64,000 nucleotides of DNA, from assembly GCA_947044405.1 (NCBI GenBank), contig CAMRHE010000028.1, positions 7,462,001 to 7,526,000 on the forward strand, given 5' to 3'. Below the pieces are notes generated by a model. That model worked only from the letters and a program-made list of their open reading frames with translations, searched no databases and was not told the DNA's origin. The translations under genes and the position numbers were made by a program. This document shows, piece by piece, positions 10,531 to 23,125 of the stretch (its first letter is position 1; each line of letters opens with the position of its first letter). The stretch is from Leptodactylus fallax. Its lineage: Eukaryota > Chordata > Amphibia > Anura > Leptodactylidae.

Positions 10531-10973
10531 AGGTCCCAGACCAGCCCTTGTGGTATTAGTTGTGGCATTTGACATATGGCGGTATATTGAGGCACCATCT
10601 TAGACACCCTGTAAATGAATAAAATAACCCTATTGGGTCTGAGATTCCTCCAAAACCAATAGTACTGTCATCTGAGGCCTTTACAGGTGTTCTCCCAGGA
10701 GTATGTGAGTGCTTGCTACCTCCATGGTTTTTAGGTGATGAATCCAGGGGTCTCAGACTGATTCCTACGCCTGGTCATGTGATCAGAATCAGCACCTGGC
10801 CCCCCGAGTTGCTCCCCTCCTTCCTTCTCTCCCATGCTAGTGGGGGTAAAGACTAAATCCCCTAAAATGCTCAGAGGAAGTAAGTACTGGTAGATCCTAG
10901 GGAGAACCCCCCCTTTAATAGGAGCAGAAAAATAACGTTGTGGCCATAAACCAATTATCATCTTATTATCTAT

Positions 10974-11185
10974 ATGCAAATCAACCTGCAAGTGCACTGG
11001 GGGCGGGGCCTGATTTCCCTACAGACAGCTGGGAGTGCTCCAACTCTCCTGTAATCACCACCTAACAAAGCCCCTTTAACTGTGAACAACATTTTCAGCT
11101 TATGCCTGTCTCACAGCTGTCTGTAGACAAAGCTCCCAAATAAGGCCCCGCCCCCAGTGCACTTGCAGGCTGATTTGCATATCAA
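10974..11185. repeat. Foldback element with about 70-base inverted arms
   Basis: The left arm ATATGCAAATCAACCTGCAA followed by GTGCACTGGGGGCGGGGCCT (10972-11012) is inverted at 11142-11182 with few mismatches. The inversion extends inward to ACAGACAGCTGGGAG versus CACAGCTGTCTGTAG. The spacer is about 60 bases. A MITE-like hairpin with no coding capacity; both ends carry ATGCAAAT, an octamer-type motif. Confidence 0.65.
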
Positions 11186-13073
11186 TACAAAGATGGTTAT
11201 CTCTGCTTTGCTTGATTGATTTGTGACCACACAGGTAAGTTTCTGCCCCTATTAAAGGCCTCTGCATGGTACATTTGTTGGTTTGGGAGGATTTTGCAAC
11301 TAATAGACCCCCCTTGTACTATTGTACAAATATGGTCAGGCAGTCCCTATAACCTCACCATACGACACTTATATAATACTGCCATACTACCTTACGGTAC
11401 TAAAATAATGGTGCTATAGAATGCCAGGGAGTTGTAGAGGCCCATGGTGAGCTCCATTTTGACCCAAAATCTGCTGCCTAAATCTTCCTGGTGACATGAC
11501 TGACTGGTCTCAGACCCGTCACATGGGCAAAAACATTGGTGCGACTTTCTGCCACGTGATTATTTCAGACACATAATTTGTCTGTAAAAAATAAGTGTTA
11601 GATAACAAGAGCCGATATCTACAACGTGCACGGTATGACCAGCATCTGCTCCCCTGTCGTGTCACCATCTACACGTGATCTGTAGGTAAACATTTACACA
11701 CGGCTCTAAGTGAGCGGCAGGCATTGCCTCTCCGTATATACCCAAGCACACCATACTAGAACATCCCATACACATTAGATTTCTGGCAGGATACGTTTCC
11801 GATTAAGCACTTATTTGGGCGTCCGTAGGTCATTGGGCTCTCTGGGGGAAGTTGTTGGCAGAATCACTCCCTGGCAGCTCCGTCATAGGAGGTGACTGAC
11901 ATGCTGAGCAGTGCCGAGCTTTCCCCAAAAATTCCTGTAGTTTGTAAGAAATAGTTGTCCCGTTCCTGTCGGCCAGTCCATAGTGATTTACAGTTCTGCA
12001 GCGTATATACGTTAGAGAATGTTGGTGCTATTTATCTAGTTTTGTGGATCAAAAGTATAGAAACCCTTTAGGGCTGACTCAGACGAAGATATTGTCCCCG
12101 TATTTCAGTGGCCGTATTACAGGTCTGCAGACTCAGATTTAGGGCACCATATTGATCTATGATACCCTAGGTCCAGGTCAGTAGACCTGCGGTCAGAGCT
12201 GTAATATGGCCACAAATGCAGGTACAATGGTTTTGTCTGCGTCAGCCCTTAACCCGTGTACTGGCTCTACACCTGAGATACCTGATGGCGTAAGGATAAT
12301 TTTTTTGGGAGCTATTCCTGCTGATTTCTCCATAAATACGCACTTTTCACTCGGCCAAGCATGTACTTTTTTAATAAGGCAACATCTGCTGTTAGAGTAA
12401 AGTAGGGGGACCCCCATACACTCGAGACAAGTCCCTAATCTTACACAATTGGTGGGATTGGTCATCTTTAGTTTCCATTGACCAGGAAGTCTTGTAACAT
12501 AGGGTACTCTCCCTACCGTTTGATCAGAGTCGCTCTCTCTTAGTCCCAGCCAAGCATCTTATTGACGTCTTCTGCTTCCACTTGGTCTCTTTGCCATCAA
12601 AGGCCGCTCCAGTAGCCGATGACACGTTCTGCAGTCACTGCAAAAATATTTTGTGCGTCCATACTTATCTCCTGGGTCCTTTAGACGTGTTCCTGAGAGC
12701 CTGATGTAGCGGTGACATGAAGAACCGTCTGATAGCACTTTGTGATGTTGAGTCATAGAACAATATTTCATTTCGACTAAAATTTTCCATGGGAACGTTG
12801 CCAGGTTTGGGAGTGTATCTGCCTTATCATGGTGTCAACACTTGTTAGGTTGATGTCCTGACGGGCAGAGGAAGTCAGGTGTAGCACTTCTAAGGTGTCA
12901 TTACCCGGAGCATCTGTCTACCAAAAACATTGCGGTGAGGCCGACCTGTCCTTTTTATCTGAAATTTGTGTGAAGTCTTGTCTTAACAAGTTTTGGGGGT
13001 CTCTTCCAAAATAAGACTATGCAACCTGTGTGTCCTAAGTTCATCATAGGGTTACGTGGCGGCCCCCTAAATT
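11186..13073. other. Intron sequence, no gene seen
   Basis: A fragment with CCATACACATTAGATTTCTG (11767-11786) looks like a family B end. At 12110-12215 AGTGGCCGTATTACAGGTCT and GAGCTGTAATATGGCCACAA form a loose inverted pair, a likely small foldback repeat. Nothing coding is supported. Confidence 0.45.
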
Positions 13074-13622
13074 AGGGCTGGGTTCACACACCGCATAAAA
13101 ATTCTGATCTGGAACTGGCCTAAAAACCTGCATTGAAATGCACACGAGTTACAGGCAGATTTCTTTGAGGATTTTGGAGTGGATTTGGCCGTGTTTAGAA
13201 CCTGCAGTAGGCAAATGGACTAGGATAACAGCCCATTGAGGAAAGGTTCACACGTTGCAGATTCAGTGCGTCCAAGGTGTGCCTGGGATCCGATGAATGC
13301 TTTCCGCTCCAGTCTCTGCGCTGGGCCGGGTTTTAGCCCTTTGTCCAATGCACCTCAGACACAGTGGGGCAGATTTATTAAGACTGGTGTTTCATATGCA
13401 ATGTTAATAAAGGCACCGACGGGCACAAGGAACAAGCCCGTGCTCCAGTATGGAAATCTATGTTAGTCAGTACCTCGAGGGCATAATAAATTCCCCCCAG
13501 AGCTTCCACAACGTGTAAACCGAACCTCACTATCATGATATGGGGGTTTGTTTTCGAAATTTTGGTGTGGATTCTGCAACCAAAATTCAGAACAGATTCT
13601 GAAAGTGTGAACCCAGCCTTAT
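13074..13622. repeat. Family A-like element with a nested foldback insertion
   Basis: The left end AGGGCTGGGTTCACACACCG and the right end AGTGTGAACCCAGCCTTATA are inverted repeats of each other. Inside, at about 13363-13498, sits another repeat with ends GTGGGGCAGATTTATTAAG and CATAATAAATTCCCCCCAG. The order suggests the inner element landed in the outer one. Confidence 0.6.
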
Positions 13623-13778
13623 AGATTTTATTCCTTACAGACTTTTGGCTTCTGTTATTGCAATTTCTAACAAAAGCCATCAGATTTATAGATTTTATCA
13701 CATTTTTGGCTGGTTCCACTGGTCCTTTTGACAGTAAACTGATAATTGGGAGTCCTGCTGCTGTACCCCCAGGGTATA

Positions 13779-13955
13779 TTAAAGGGAGTCTATCACCAGA
13801 ACCCAGCCTGCAGATAGATAAGTTAGGTTCTTCTAAATCAGACTGTGTTTTCCCCTTATAAATCGTGGCCTCCATTGCTGAGATATTGCCTTTTGTGTCA
13901 GTATGCAAATGAGTTCTTTGGAGCAACAAATGCGTTACCATTGCTCCTAAGAGGT
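13779..13955. repeat. Family E repeat, single-unit form
   Basis: Reads TTAAAGGGAGTCTATCACCA, then GCCTGCAGATAGATAAGTTA once, then GACTGTGTTTTCCCCTTATA and ATGCAAATGAGTTCTTTGGA. The 43.7-kb copy has the same order but with the CAGATAGATAGGTTA unit expanded 17 times, so this copy shows the likely ancestral layout. Confidence 0.6.
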
Positions 13956-15914
13956 GTATATTATGTACCCTATATACAGAGCTATTCCTCCAATGAACAT
14001 ATTGACATAACAAAGGCCCCGACTGGCACAGGGCACTCCTGAATCATTAAGGGGCTCAGGGGCACCCCCATGTGTCAGGATTGCAATCCCCACCAATCAG
14101 GAGCTGGCTTAGAGTTCAGGTATAACTCGCTCCAGTTATCTGGTATGAGTTATAATAAGTTTGCCGGGTCAAGGTGTCCCCGTCACATCCCCTTTGAGCT
14201 CTCTGCTCTGCCCTCTTTCTCAAAAAGTGTTGAACAAGGTACTGAATGAGGGATATGGTGCAAAAAAAGGTTGTGCGCCAAAGGTGCTCCAATGTCTGAA
14301 CATAGGTTAATGAATTTCCACCTATGAATCTTGCAGATGTTGTTGTCTTCAGCTTTTCTCATTAGGATTGCTGTATTTCTGAAGGAGCCTCAGAAGAACA
14401 TTAATCACATTCATCCACTTTATCTTCAACTCCGGAAACTGCTGATCTGCATTAGATCGATCTAGATAAACTGACTTATATAAGACCGTCACATGGGGGG
14501 TGAAAGCTCTGAGACATGGTGGACAAGTCACTACGTCTAAATGATCAGATCCATCAGTGAGATCCATCAGTGAGATCATTCAGGTTTCGGTCTTGTCTGC
14601 TCCTGATGGTGACTTGTTTTACAAGCTCGTGACGGGGTCTGTCTGCTAGTGTTTGAGTCACTGGAGACTTTGGGTGTAGGGTATGGCAGCGCTGTGGTAG
14701 ACCTCTATGATGTACAGCTCTGCAGGAACATGTACCAACAAGAATGCAGGTCTGCTACACTTGGTGTTCACTGAACCAGCGACAATAAGGCCTTTTTGTA
14801 AAACCCCTCCGGCAGGATTTGTGTGAATTATGTTTATTTTATCACTGCTGAAATATTCATGAAGTAACTCCTAGTCCTATAACGTATCACCGCTCTCTGG
14901 TTGTTGGTGTAAGATAAGAATTCAGGTCTGTCTGCTGCATTATAAAGACAAGCATGTCTCTTATGGTGGTCGCCCATTTGTGTGACTTTTTATGGACACA
15001 CCATGCTCTTGGAGAGATTCTCACGGTGAGCATTGCTTTACTGCTTAATAAAGGGTCTCTCTGCCAACAGGAACTATTGAGTGCACATTTAGGTCAATAT
15101 TGGGTGCACACTGTGCAGAACCTATACTGGTTGTTCATCACTACCAACATCTGCGTGCAAAAAAAGACATTAGTCTCTTACCGAAGATTCATATGGGTCT
15201 GCCAATATGGTCCCCAGTTTTGCCTCCCAGACCTGGTGTTTGTTTCATGCTCCACACCCTTTGCTTGACACTCGGGCCAGTTCTCCTTCACCCATGTGTT
15301 TTACTAACCATGCAGTTGATCTGGAGAGGGAAGGAGATGGAAGTGATCAGACCTGGACCCCTCCGAGGACACGCAGCCGCCATGTAGTCTACTTCTATTA
15401 TATATAAACCCTTGACCACCACTGAATGCAGCACATTGCACCCGGCCTGTGTATTAGATCTTGTCGCCATGTGTTCATACCAATTCTAAAGGAATATCAT
15501 CTTTTCACACTCCAAAAAAGTCCAGATTATCTGCAATATGCCTAAATGTTGACTTTTTGGATTAGCGTGCTAAAAACCTCTCAATAATAACATTTCATAA
15601 AGCCAGGCAAGAATTTCCTTAAATAAGTTCCCTCTGAAGGATGTGACACCCGAGTATGTGTGACCCGTAGTGGGTTAGCATGTGAGGCCTAAATACATTG
15701 CAGCCCATTATTGTACTAAGTGGATTAAGCACAGCCGCCTCCTGATCTCCTGGAGCAACGGTGCGTTTCTCAGTCCAAATCCAATTTGCCCACCCAAGTG
15801 ACTCGGAGAAGCCTATGATGGATATACAGAGGTGTTCACATTGTGTGTTGCATATGTTTGTGTTAAGCCAATGGTGTCCAACTATCAATATCATAACATC
15901 CCATGGGTAGTAGA
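13956..15914. other. Intron sequence, no gene seen
   Basis: Holds repeat fragments, including GTTATAATAAGTTTGCCGGG (14153-14172), which resembles the 22.7-kb repeat, and a short tandem GATCCATCAGTGAGATC near 14545-14580. Short open frames at 14954-15407 have no recognisable domain. Confidence 0.4.
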
Positions 15915-16110
15915 TATACCCTGTCCAGGTTATCAGTATCAGATCTGTGGAGGTCAGGTACCTGGAGCCTACACCGATCAGCTAATGCAGCTACCAGAAG
16001 TCGTATACAAGGTATACAGCTAGAAGAAGCCCTGCTTATGTTGAAGTGAATGGGAGCAGAGCCGCAGTTGTCCAGAGCCACTATTACAATGTACGAAGCT
16101 GGAAGCTGTA
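15915..16110. repeat. Family C repeat fragment
   Basis: TGTCCAGGTTATCAGTATCA, CTACACCGATCAGCTAATGC and TGAAGTGAATGGGAGCAGAG match blocks of family C, but the outer ends are degraded. Confidence 0.4.
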
Positions 16111-16132
16111 TACAGTGTACTGAGTTATAAAT

Positions 16133-16318
16133 TGTAGTGGGGACACGAAGACCCTGTCCGCTTAAAAAGCAGTTTCCTGCGAACCTCATAGACTGTAGTG
16201 GGGTCCGCTGGTTTTATACTGAAACCGGCGGAGAGAAAAGTCCTCCTTGCAATTCTCTCTGCCAATTTTAAGTGGAATCTGTGGCAAAGACTCCAATGCA
16301 AATGTGAACCTAACATTA
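16133..16318. repeat. Family A repeat, left end missing
   Basis: Contains CGCTTAAAAAGCAGTTTCCT, a GGCGGAGAGAAAAGTCCTCC block and ends AATGTGAACCTAACATTAGC. The same blocks occur in the 39.0-kb copy. Confidence 0.5.
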
Positions 16319-16329
16319 GCTGATCGGTG

Positions 16330-16512
16330 CAGGGTCCAGGTCTAATCACCTCCATCTCCATTCACTACAATAGGCGCAGAGTTTCTGGTGCCGAATCAGC
16401 TGATCAGTGCAATGTCCAGGCGTGCGACCCCCACCAATCTGATACTGATGACCTACTCTGTGGATACGTCATCAGTGTCCATTACCCGTGTGTCTCAGGC
16501 AACCCCTTTTAA
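16330..16512. repeat. Family C repeat fragment
   Basis: Carries AATCAGCTGATCAGTGCAAT, CGACCCCCACCAATCTGATA and GATGACCTACTCTGTGGATA and ends near GGCAACCCCTTTT, the expected family C terminus. Confidence 0.5.
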
Positions 16513-17204
16513 GAGCTTTTCCGGGAGCCTTCTCCAAATATTAGAGGCACAGCATTGCTTACCCTTGATGATCACAAGTTTTTGTTTTAAAGGGGATTTT
16601 CCAGCTGTCCTGTCTTGTATTTCCCACCTCTTCATACAAATCCTCATTGGTGCGCTCCTCTATTATTCCTCCTGGAAATATATGTCAGTAATACATCTAG
16701 GTGGTACCATTCTTCTTGTTAATAAGATGTGTTCCTACATAGTCTGACATGGTTATAACTGGTTATAGTGTAATCCAGTGTAGAATTATTCACTTTGACT
16801 AGAGTAATGGTAGTACAGAGTTATCAATTTATGCATACATTTCCCGGAGGTATAACAGAGGAATACCACTACATGAGTTTGACTGTTATTAGGCCAGGTA
16901 CTAGGCATTCCACATTTAGTAGACTTCTAGGAGCTCAGTCTCTTTGCAGAACGCTGGAGCCGGTGTTGCATGCTGGGAGTTCTGCAGCAGCTGGGGTCCT
17001 GCGGCTTGCCGCCTCTTGTAAATATTGTAGAGGAATAAGTCATATAAAATGAGGACGTGAATAATTGAAAGCCTTCATAATAGAGACATTTGGCACATAA
17101 GCCATGGAAGTGTTTCATGAGAGTTTCTAAAGTAATTGGACTTCACAGGAAAAACAGGCAATGGTAGGACCAGGTAGAGAAGCATTGTATTTCCTTATGG
17201 TGTG

Positions 17205-17566
17205 TCATAAATATTGGACCAGTGGGGGCTGATACCTAGGACCCCCAAGGATTAGCCCCAGCTTTTGTGTAAGCCCTGTGGCCCCTTCACTGGATACCAA
17301 GCACAGCGACGTACATTATGTAGTGGTAGTGCTTTGTGTTGCAGCTCAGCTCCATTCACTTGAATGGGACTGAGCTGCTGCTGTACCATGTGACTGATGA
17401 ATGTGATGTCATCAGCACAGGAAGGAGGCCACTACACTCGCACCAAGGCCTCTAAAAGCAGCTGATTGATGGAGGGTCCTGGGTGTTGGACTCCTGCCAC
17501 TGTGATATTAAAGACCTATCCCCAAGGATAGGTAGTCAGTATTTTAGTACTGGAAATCCCCCTTTA
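17205..17566. repeat. Family C repeat
   Basis: Contains CAGCTCCATTCACTTGAATG, CATGTGACTGATGAATGTGA and AAGACCTATCCCCAAGGATA and terminates in GGAAATCCCCCTTTAAG. It abuts the family B copy at 17567. Confidence 0.6.
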
Positions 17567-17860
17567 AGGTGGCCATACACATTAAATCAATGTTAGCTAT
17601 ACCTGCCGATTTTAATGGGACTGACCCACTATCACATGTGTATGGAGGTACCCGACTCACCCATGACAGCAGGTGTTGGGACAAAGAACGGTCAGCATGC
17701 CCGATCTTTAGTCTCAAGGGAGTAGGGCCATCACCAGTGGTGTCCGACAAAGGCTCTCCCTGTTCAGAACACATGCATGCTTGACTGAGCCAAGTATGCA
17801 TGTGTATGGGGGACTAGGAGGGATAGCTATTGACAACACGATCTCTAATCCCCCACATGA
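17567..17860. repeat. Family B repeat, full length
   Basis: Begins AAGGTGGCCATACACATTAA and ends around GATAGCTATTGACAACACGA. The inner GTTCAGAACACATGCATGCT and GTATGCATGTGTATGGGGGA match the other copies. Confidence 0.6.
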
Positions 17861-18133
17861 TGGTCACAATACAGTTCATGAACCGCGTTACTTGCCGCAG
17901 TGCACTTGGATGTGTGTAGAAGGTGCAAAAAACAAAACAAAACTGTAATTACACGCTGTGATCTGTGTGTTGTGGTAATTATAAGTTAGGATTTGGTTTG
18001 ATTCTCGGCTTCTGAGCCTGTTAGTAAATTACAGAATATAACTTCAATGGTGCGCCAAGGCTCAGATGTTGTCACTTCAGAGGCAGCTCTGGACTTATCA
18101 TCCTCCAGTTTACTTATATTTATATACATTGTA

Positions 18134-18480
18134 CAGTTCGGTGCAGAAGTCCTAGGCAGGTGTGGAATAAATGCTGCACAGTAGGAATGCTTTCAGAAAT
18201 GGAAGGGTTAATATTTTTTTTTGTCAATGAAGAAAAGAGAAATGTAAATCCCATCAATATTTGGTGTGACCTTTGCCTTTTGGAGGAGGAGTCCTGGAAG
18301 TGATGATCCGGCCCCCACAGATATAGCCCTGATCTCAGCATCATCCAGTCTGTCTTGGATGACATGAAGAGACAGAAGGATTGGATCCTACATCCACAGA
18401 AGATCTGTGCTTAGTTCTCCAAGATGGCGGTGGGAACAACCTCCCTGCCCAGTTCTGCCAAAAATTTTCTGCAGTGTACC
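18134..18480 (+). mobile_element. Deleted Tc1-like element, family F, copy 1
   Basis: Follows a TA at 18132-18133 and starts CAGTTCGGTGCAGAAGTCCT, a decayed form of the CAGCACTGTGCAAAAG end seen in copy 2 at 23494. It contains the same CATCAATATTTGGTGTGACC block and a transposase C-terminal remnant. The right terminal repeat is not recognisable, so it is truncated or diverged after about 18480. Confidence 0.65.
18310..18475 (+). pseudogene. Tc1-like transposase C-terminal remnant
   Basis: The + strand reads PDLSIIQSVLDDMKRQKDW, then a region like STEDLCLVLQDGGGNNLPAQF after a small deletion. This matches the end of Tc1-like transposases (PDLNPIE motif followed by a KRQ helix). The glutamate expected as the third catalytic residue is CAG (Gln) at 18346-18348. 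Stops and lost upstream sequence make it non-functional. Confidence 0.6.
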
Positions 18481-20531
18481 GAGAATTGACGGAAGGCAAC
18501 TTTTTGTCACAGGATACATGTCTTAGACTGAAAACAATTACCGAACTCTTGACCTGGCTATCAACGTTAGATTTTTGGTGTCACCAATGGACGATTTCTG
18601 CTATTTTGGTGGATGATCAGCCATGTAAATGCAACAAACATTTATTTGCAATCAGACTTTAGGTTGTCCAAATAAGATCATTTGTGCTGGATGTTTTTGG
18701 CTGGTGGTCAGCCGAAAATATCAATGATTAGCGTGACTGGTCACTTTTGGCGGATCATAAGCCAACATGGACAGACTCTGTGTATAATCGTCCGGCTTTA
18801 GCTGTGAGATGTGATAAGTTTTTCAGTCTCTGGATGTAAATAAGAAGCGAGCAGAGATCCCTCCCGTAGTAGTGAGAATATCGTGTCATACAGAGAGGAT
18901 ATACAGTAGCATACCAAATGCCTCCGATTCCATAATGCTAAGGTGCCGGATGGCATGTATGGACACACTGGCTACTAGATCTGTTCCTCCTTAATAATGG
19001 CACATAACTTTTTTTAATTTCATTAATTTTGTTAGAGCCCTGCACCTTCTCTAAACAAAGATTCGTTTAATGAAGAGCCAATGGGTGCGCCTGGACAAAC
19101 CGAGCGTGAACAATATACAAAAGTGACTTCTATATAAACATCCTTGTTGGTGTGCCAAGGTGATGAAAAGTTCCAAAAAAATCAGGCCCTGGAGGACTAT
19201 TAGATCATCTTCGCTGTTTACCTGCATTTTTCACATACCCCTGACATCAACTCTGGAGAGGTACTCTGCGCCAAGAAAGCGAATCCCCTGCTGTATACAA
19301 TGATGTCAGTGTATTCCTGCCCAATGATGATGTCATTGCGCTCTAAGCATTGACATATGGAGTAATTGCTAGTGATGGTGTAATCTCAATAAATAATAGT
19401 CAGGAAAATTAATTATTTTAATTAAATATGACTTGTTGTTGAGACTATGAAATCTGTAGAAATAAGTGTCGGAGCTTTCAGGCCAATTTATTAAATAATG
19501 TTGCAAAATTAGTCCTGGTGAATGTGTCAAATTTTGAATGCTCGGCTCTCCGGCTGCTCAGGGGCGGGGCTATTGGGGTGAGGAGCATGAAGCATGGTAG
19601 GTTGGCTTTTATTCACTACTCAACCTAACCCTAGGTAACGGCTTACTCATCAGTGATGGGGAAAAGATGGAGTTCTGGACCCAAACCCATCGTCTGACTC
19701 AACTGTTATTGTCCCCGTAACATGGTGAGGCCAACCTTTGTCATACGACCCAATAAGTTCAGCTATTAGGTTTGACAACTGTTCTTCTGTACTTGTGCTA
19801 AACCTGCTCTCTGACAACCTCGCATCTTGCCTTAATCTTTTTGTCTCTGTGTAAGCACATGACTGGTCAGATCTAGTATTGGAGTAATTGTGAATGTGAT
19901 CTGTAATTCAGGAACATGAACTGATGGAAAATAAATGTACCCATGGCCGCAATCCCAAAACCTGTTTATCTCAAGAAGATAATGTGTCTCGGCCTCGGTG
20001 ACATGACTGACATTGTGCCAAATGGAAGTACTCTCATCAGAAGACGGTCTATGCTGCCTACTTAGCTGTGTTACGTCTCCACATTACAGTTCCCTGGTAG
20101 CAGTGCAGACAAAATGGTAGTACTACATAACAATTCCCGTACTGTACTCCTCAGATTTGGTCCATAAAATAGTCCCGATTGCGCAGGACAGAATTTCTAT
20201 CATCTTGGAATTACCCAAATCATGTCATCCTACGTACATATGTTACATTTGTGTATCCCCTGCAGTTCTTACATAAACTTGCCAGACGTACATTTCTGTG
20301 TCCTGGTTTTGTTCCCCTCCATGAAAGGAAGGCGGAAAACAGGGCTGAGGAGTTGGAGTCAGAATCTGGGGAAAAAGTTACCAAGTCTGACCCTTGCTTA
20401 AAAATAAAATCTTTTTAAATTCTATTTTAGAATTAATATTGCATAATTAGATGTATAGTTTGTTCCATATTTACTGTCATGGGAATCAATCACATACTTT
20501 ATCATGAATTAGAGGATCTTTACTGCTTCTG
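18481..20531. other. Intron sequence, no gene seen
   Basis: Mostly unassigned sequence. AACAGGGCTGAGGAGTTGGA (20339-20358) resembles the GGGCTGTGGAGTCGG repeat class. No open frame with a recognisable domain. Confidence 0.4.
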
Positions 20532-20683
20532 CCTGACCATGGTTATCAGTCATTTATGAAGGTGTCTGAGTCGGGCTGTGGGAAAACAGAGTAGTCTGAG
20601 TTGGTGGTTTGGTCACGAACAGACTACTCTGTTTTCCCACAGCCTGACTCCAACTTCATAAATGGCTGATATCTCTGGTCAGG
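20532..20683. repeat. Long near-perfect palindrome (hairpin element)
   Basis: The inner arms 20575-20598 and 20620-20643 are exact 24-base inverted repeats (GCTGTGGGAAAACAGAGTAG...). They extend outward with one mismatch to 20568 and 20650, and further, more loosely, so that CCTGACCATGGTTATCAG (20532) pairs with the CTGGTCAGG end (20675-20683). The spacer is 21 bases. Related fragments lie near 25.65 kb. Confidence 0.75.
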
Positions 20684-20904
20684 CTAGGTTCACACTAGCA
20701 CTCAGTCTCCGTTGGGGGTATTCGTTCCCCATTACACTTGAAAAATGCAAGCAGGACTTTTCTCTCCGCATTTTTCGGGCAGAAATCCGGCCGACCCCAT
20801 TATAGTCTACGGTAACCGCTTTTTAAGCGGATTAGGATTCTGTTCTTCGGGTCCCCAAGCGGGCCCAAAGAACGGAAAGCCGAACTCTAGTGTAAACCTA
20901 GTGT
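20684..20904. repeat. MITE-like repeat, family A
   Basis: Starts CTAGGTTCACACTAGCACTC and ends CTCTAGTGTAAACCTAGTG. The inside shows ACCGCTTTTTAAGCGGATTA and TTCGGGTCCCCAAGCGGGCC, as in other A copies. It directly abuts the palindrome. Confidence 0.65.
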
Positions 20905-22560
20905 AAGTCACAAGCTGTAAAGAACTTCTAATTCATTAATAATCCATTGTTTGATTCTTAATTTTATCATAATTTTGTATGATCATTTTAAAACAATTCA
21001 TGAATTCATTTTGAAGCCGGAGTTGGTAACTTTTTTTTTTTTTTTTTACTCAAAAATTGGTCCCGACTTCGACCTCATTTTGATGGGCCAGTGGGCTAGT
21101 TTCTGACTTTTTGGATTGGTATCTTTAATGTGGTGGTTTTGCCTCTCTTGCTTTCTGGGTGGTCAGATGACAATATTTTTCGGACATATGACTATTGGTA
21201 GTCTACCTCTGAGCCTAGAAATGTACCTTGCCTGGGGGACTTGCCTTTGTAACCGTCCATCTGTCTTCTACTAGTAAAGGGTTAAAGGAGATTTACAGTG
21301 TGTTATGAGGCAGACACGGAAAAATCCCAACAACACATGATGCGGTAAATCTAAACCATATGGGACCAAGAAAAAGGAAATCTTAACTGTTTTCTATAAA
21401 ACCCTTGTCCCACATTCCTCGTAGACGTTTCACGATGATTGCTTTTCATTACCCGCACACTGAAGTAATATTTTTATGATTCTAGAGAGTCCTTAACCCA
21501 CAGGAAAAAAAAAAAAAATTCGACCCAACCTGGAGATAATTATGAAAAATAAAACAAGCAAAAATGCAGCTAAAATGGTTTTTATTTCCTTTTATAAATC
21601 CTACAAATACAAGGTGGAGATTACTGTTGCTTTAAGAATTTTAAGTGTAGCCTGCGCCGTGTGGGGCGGCAGGAAGGATGCGGAATGGTCCATTACAGGC
21701 CATGGTGGGGGTGACTTGGGTCAAGAGTTTTACAGTATATAACACTGAACGTGTCCTCTGGGGGTAGAGAAATTATAATTAACTGAGCCCTAGACCTGCC
21801 GTCATTTTTGGATATACTTGTTGGTAAAATTCCATCCTTGACTGTTTGTAGGCGTGATACATGAGTGTGAATGAAGCCCTAGGATGGCACTTGATGTCAC
21901 AAACCTGGTTCTGTTCTTGAGATAGATGCGGGTCCGATCCCTAGAACAGACATCTATCAGGCCTTTATGGAATATGCTATCGATATAGCCATAAATGCCA
22001 AGAAGGGAGTGCCCCTTTAAGTTTTGTATGATTGACGTTCAGATGTCAGCTTGGTTCCATGCCCTTATGGGATGTACGAAGACCTATTGTGATACATTAC
22101 TGTTATACTTGGCTACAGCCTTCATTTCCTGTGATGCCCGGCAGGGCACTGACACACGTGCTACTGTCAGAGGGCCAGTGACAGCTGCACATGTCTGACT
22201 GAACGCTGTCTGGATGTCCGGCATTTTATCGTATCATTAAAATTCTTCCCCAGTCTTTCTGTCTATCTTTACCGTCTGTAGTTTATCTTTAGAATGAGCC
22301 ATGCTCAATGAGCCGCCATCTACAAGTCACCTTGATGTTATAATGCAGAGCAGATGAAAAGGAGAGAGTGTAAGATACTGAGACTTTACAGGAAATTTAC
22401 CCTGCCGGCCCTGGTGAAGGTTATATCTTGTGATGAATGAAATGGACGTGGTATTGTCCTGGACACCGGGTCCCTTTGGTTAGTACAAGATGGTGTCCAA
22501 AATGCTGCTAGTTATGTATGTTAGTAGCGGGATATTAAGCCCAAAGCTGGAAATACACTG
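20905..22560. other. Intron sequence, no gene seen
   Basis: Contains a T run (21030-21047) and an A run (21506-21519). No gene or clear repeat recognised. Confidence 0.4.
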
Positions 22561-22564
22561 GAGG

Positions 22565-22985
22565 GAACTTAAGACTGGTGTTTACTATTCCAATCTTAGT
22601 AAAGTCACCTACCGTCGTGAGACGCACCTGAATTCTTTAGGGGTTCCTTCTAATAAGCCAAGCCCGCTCCGTGCACCAGAATTGAAACATACACTATTCA
22701 GGAACTGGCCTAGATTTCATGTATAACTCAACGCCAGTTTTCTAGCGTTGGTTATATTAAATTTGTTGGGTCGAGGTGTCTCCCACACTGGCCCAACTTG
22801 TGGTCTTCCGATTTTCACAAAAAAGTGGCAAGCTAGATAAGAACAATATGGCACATTTTTGGCGAACGAAAGGGCTGTGCGCCAATGGTACATCACCAGA
22901 ATACTAGCATAGGTGTATAGGGGACTTTTGATTCTCCCTTGACATCTGCCAAAGGAGTGTTTGGAAGCCCCTAGATACTTTAAAT
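22565..22985. repeat. Diverged interspersed repeat
   Basis: TTAAGACTGGTGTTTACTAT, AACTGGCCTAGATTTCATGT and TTATATTAAATTTGTTGGGT match parts of the 13.37-kb and 14.1-kb repeats, in the same order. Ends are not sharp. Confidence 0.4.
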
Positions 22986-22989
22986 GGAT

Positions 22990-23125
22990 TACCACACTAG
23001 AAAAGAGGGAAGCTGGTTAATCCCTTCACCCTATAAAGAACACATGCATACATGGGTTAGCTGAGCATGCATGTGTATGGAGGTATCAGGAAGAATAGCT
23101 GACAGCTATACCAGCAGAGTGTCCA
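22990..23125. repeat. Family B repeat, partial
   Basis: Contains AAGAACACATGCATACATGG and GAGCATGCATGTGTATGGAG and ends in an ATAGCTGACAGCTATACC stretch, as in the right half of family B. The left half is missing. Confidence 0.5.

Noticed and set aside
13378..14013. Minus-strand open frame of 211 codons
   Set aside because: It runs across three different repeat elements (nested foldback, family A end, family E) and has no domain; it is a chance frame.
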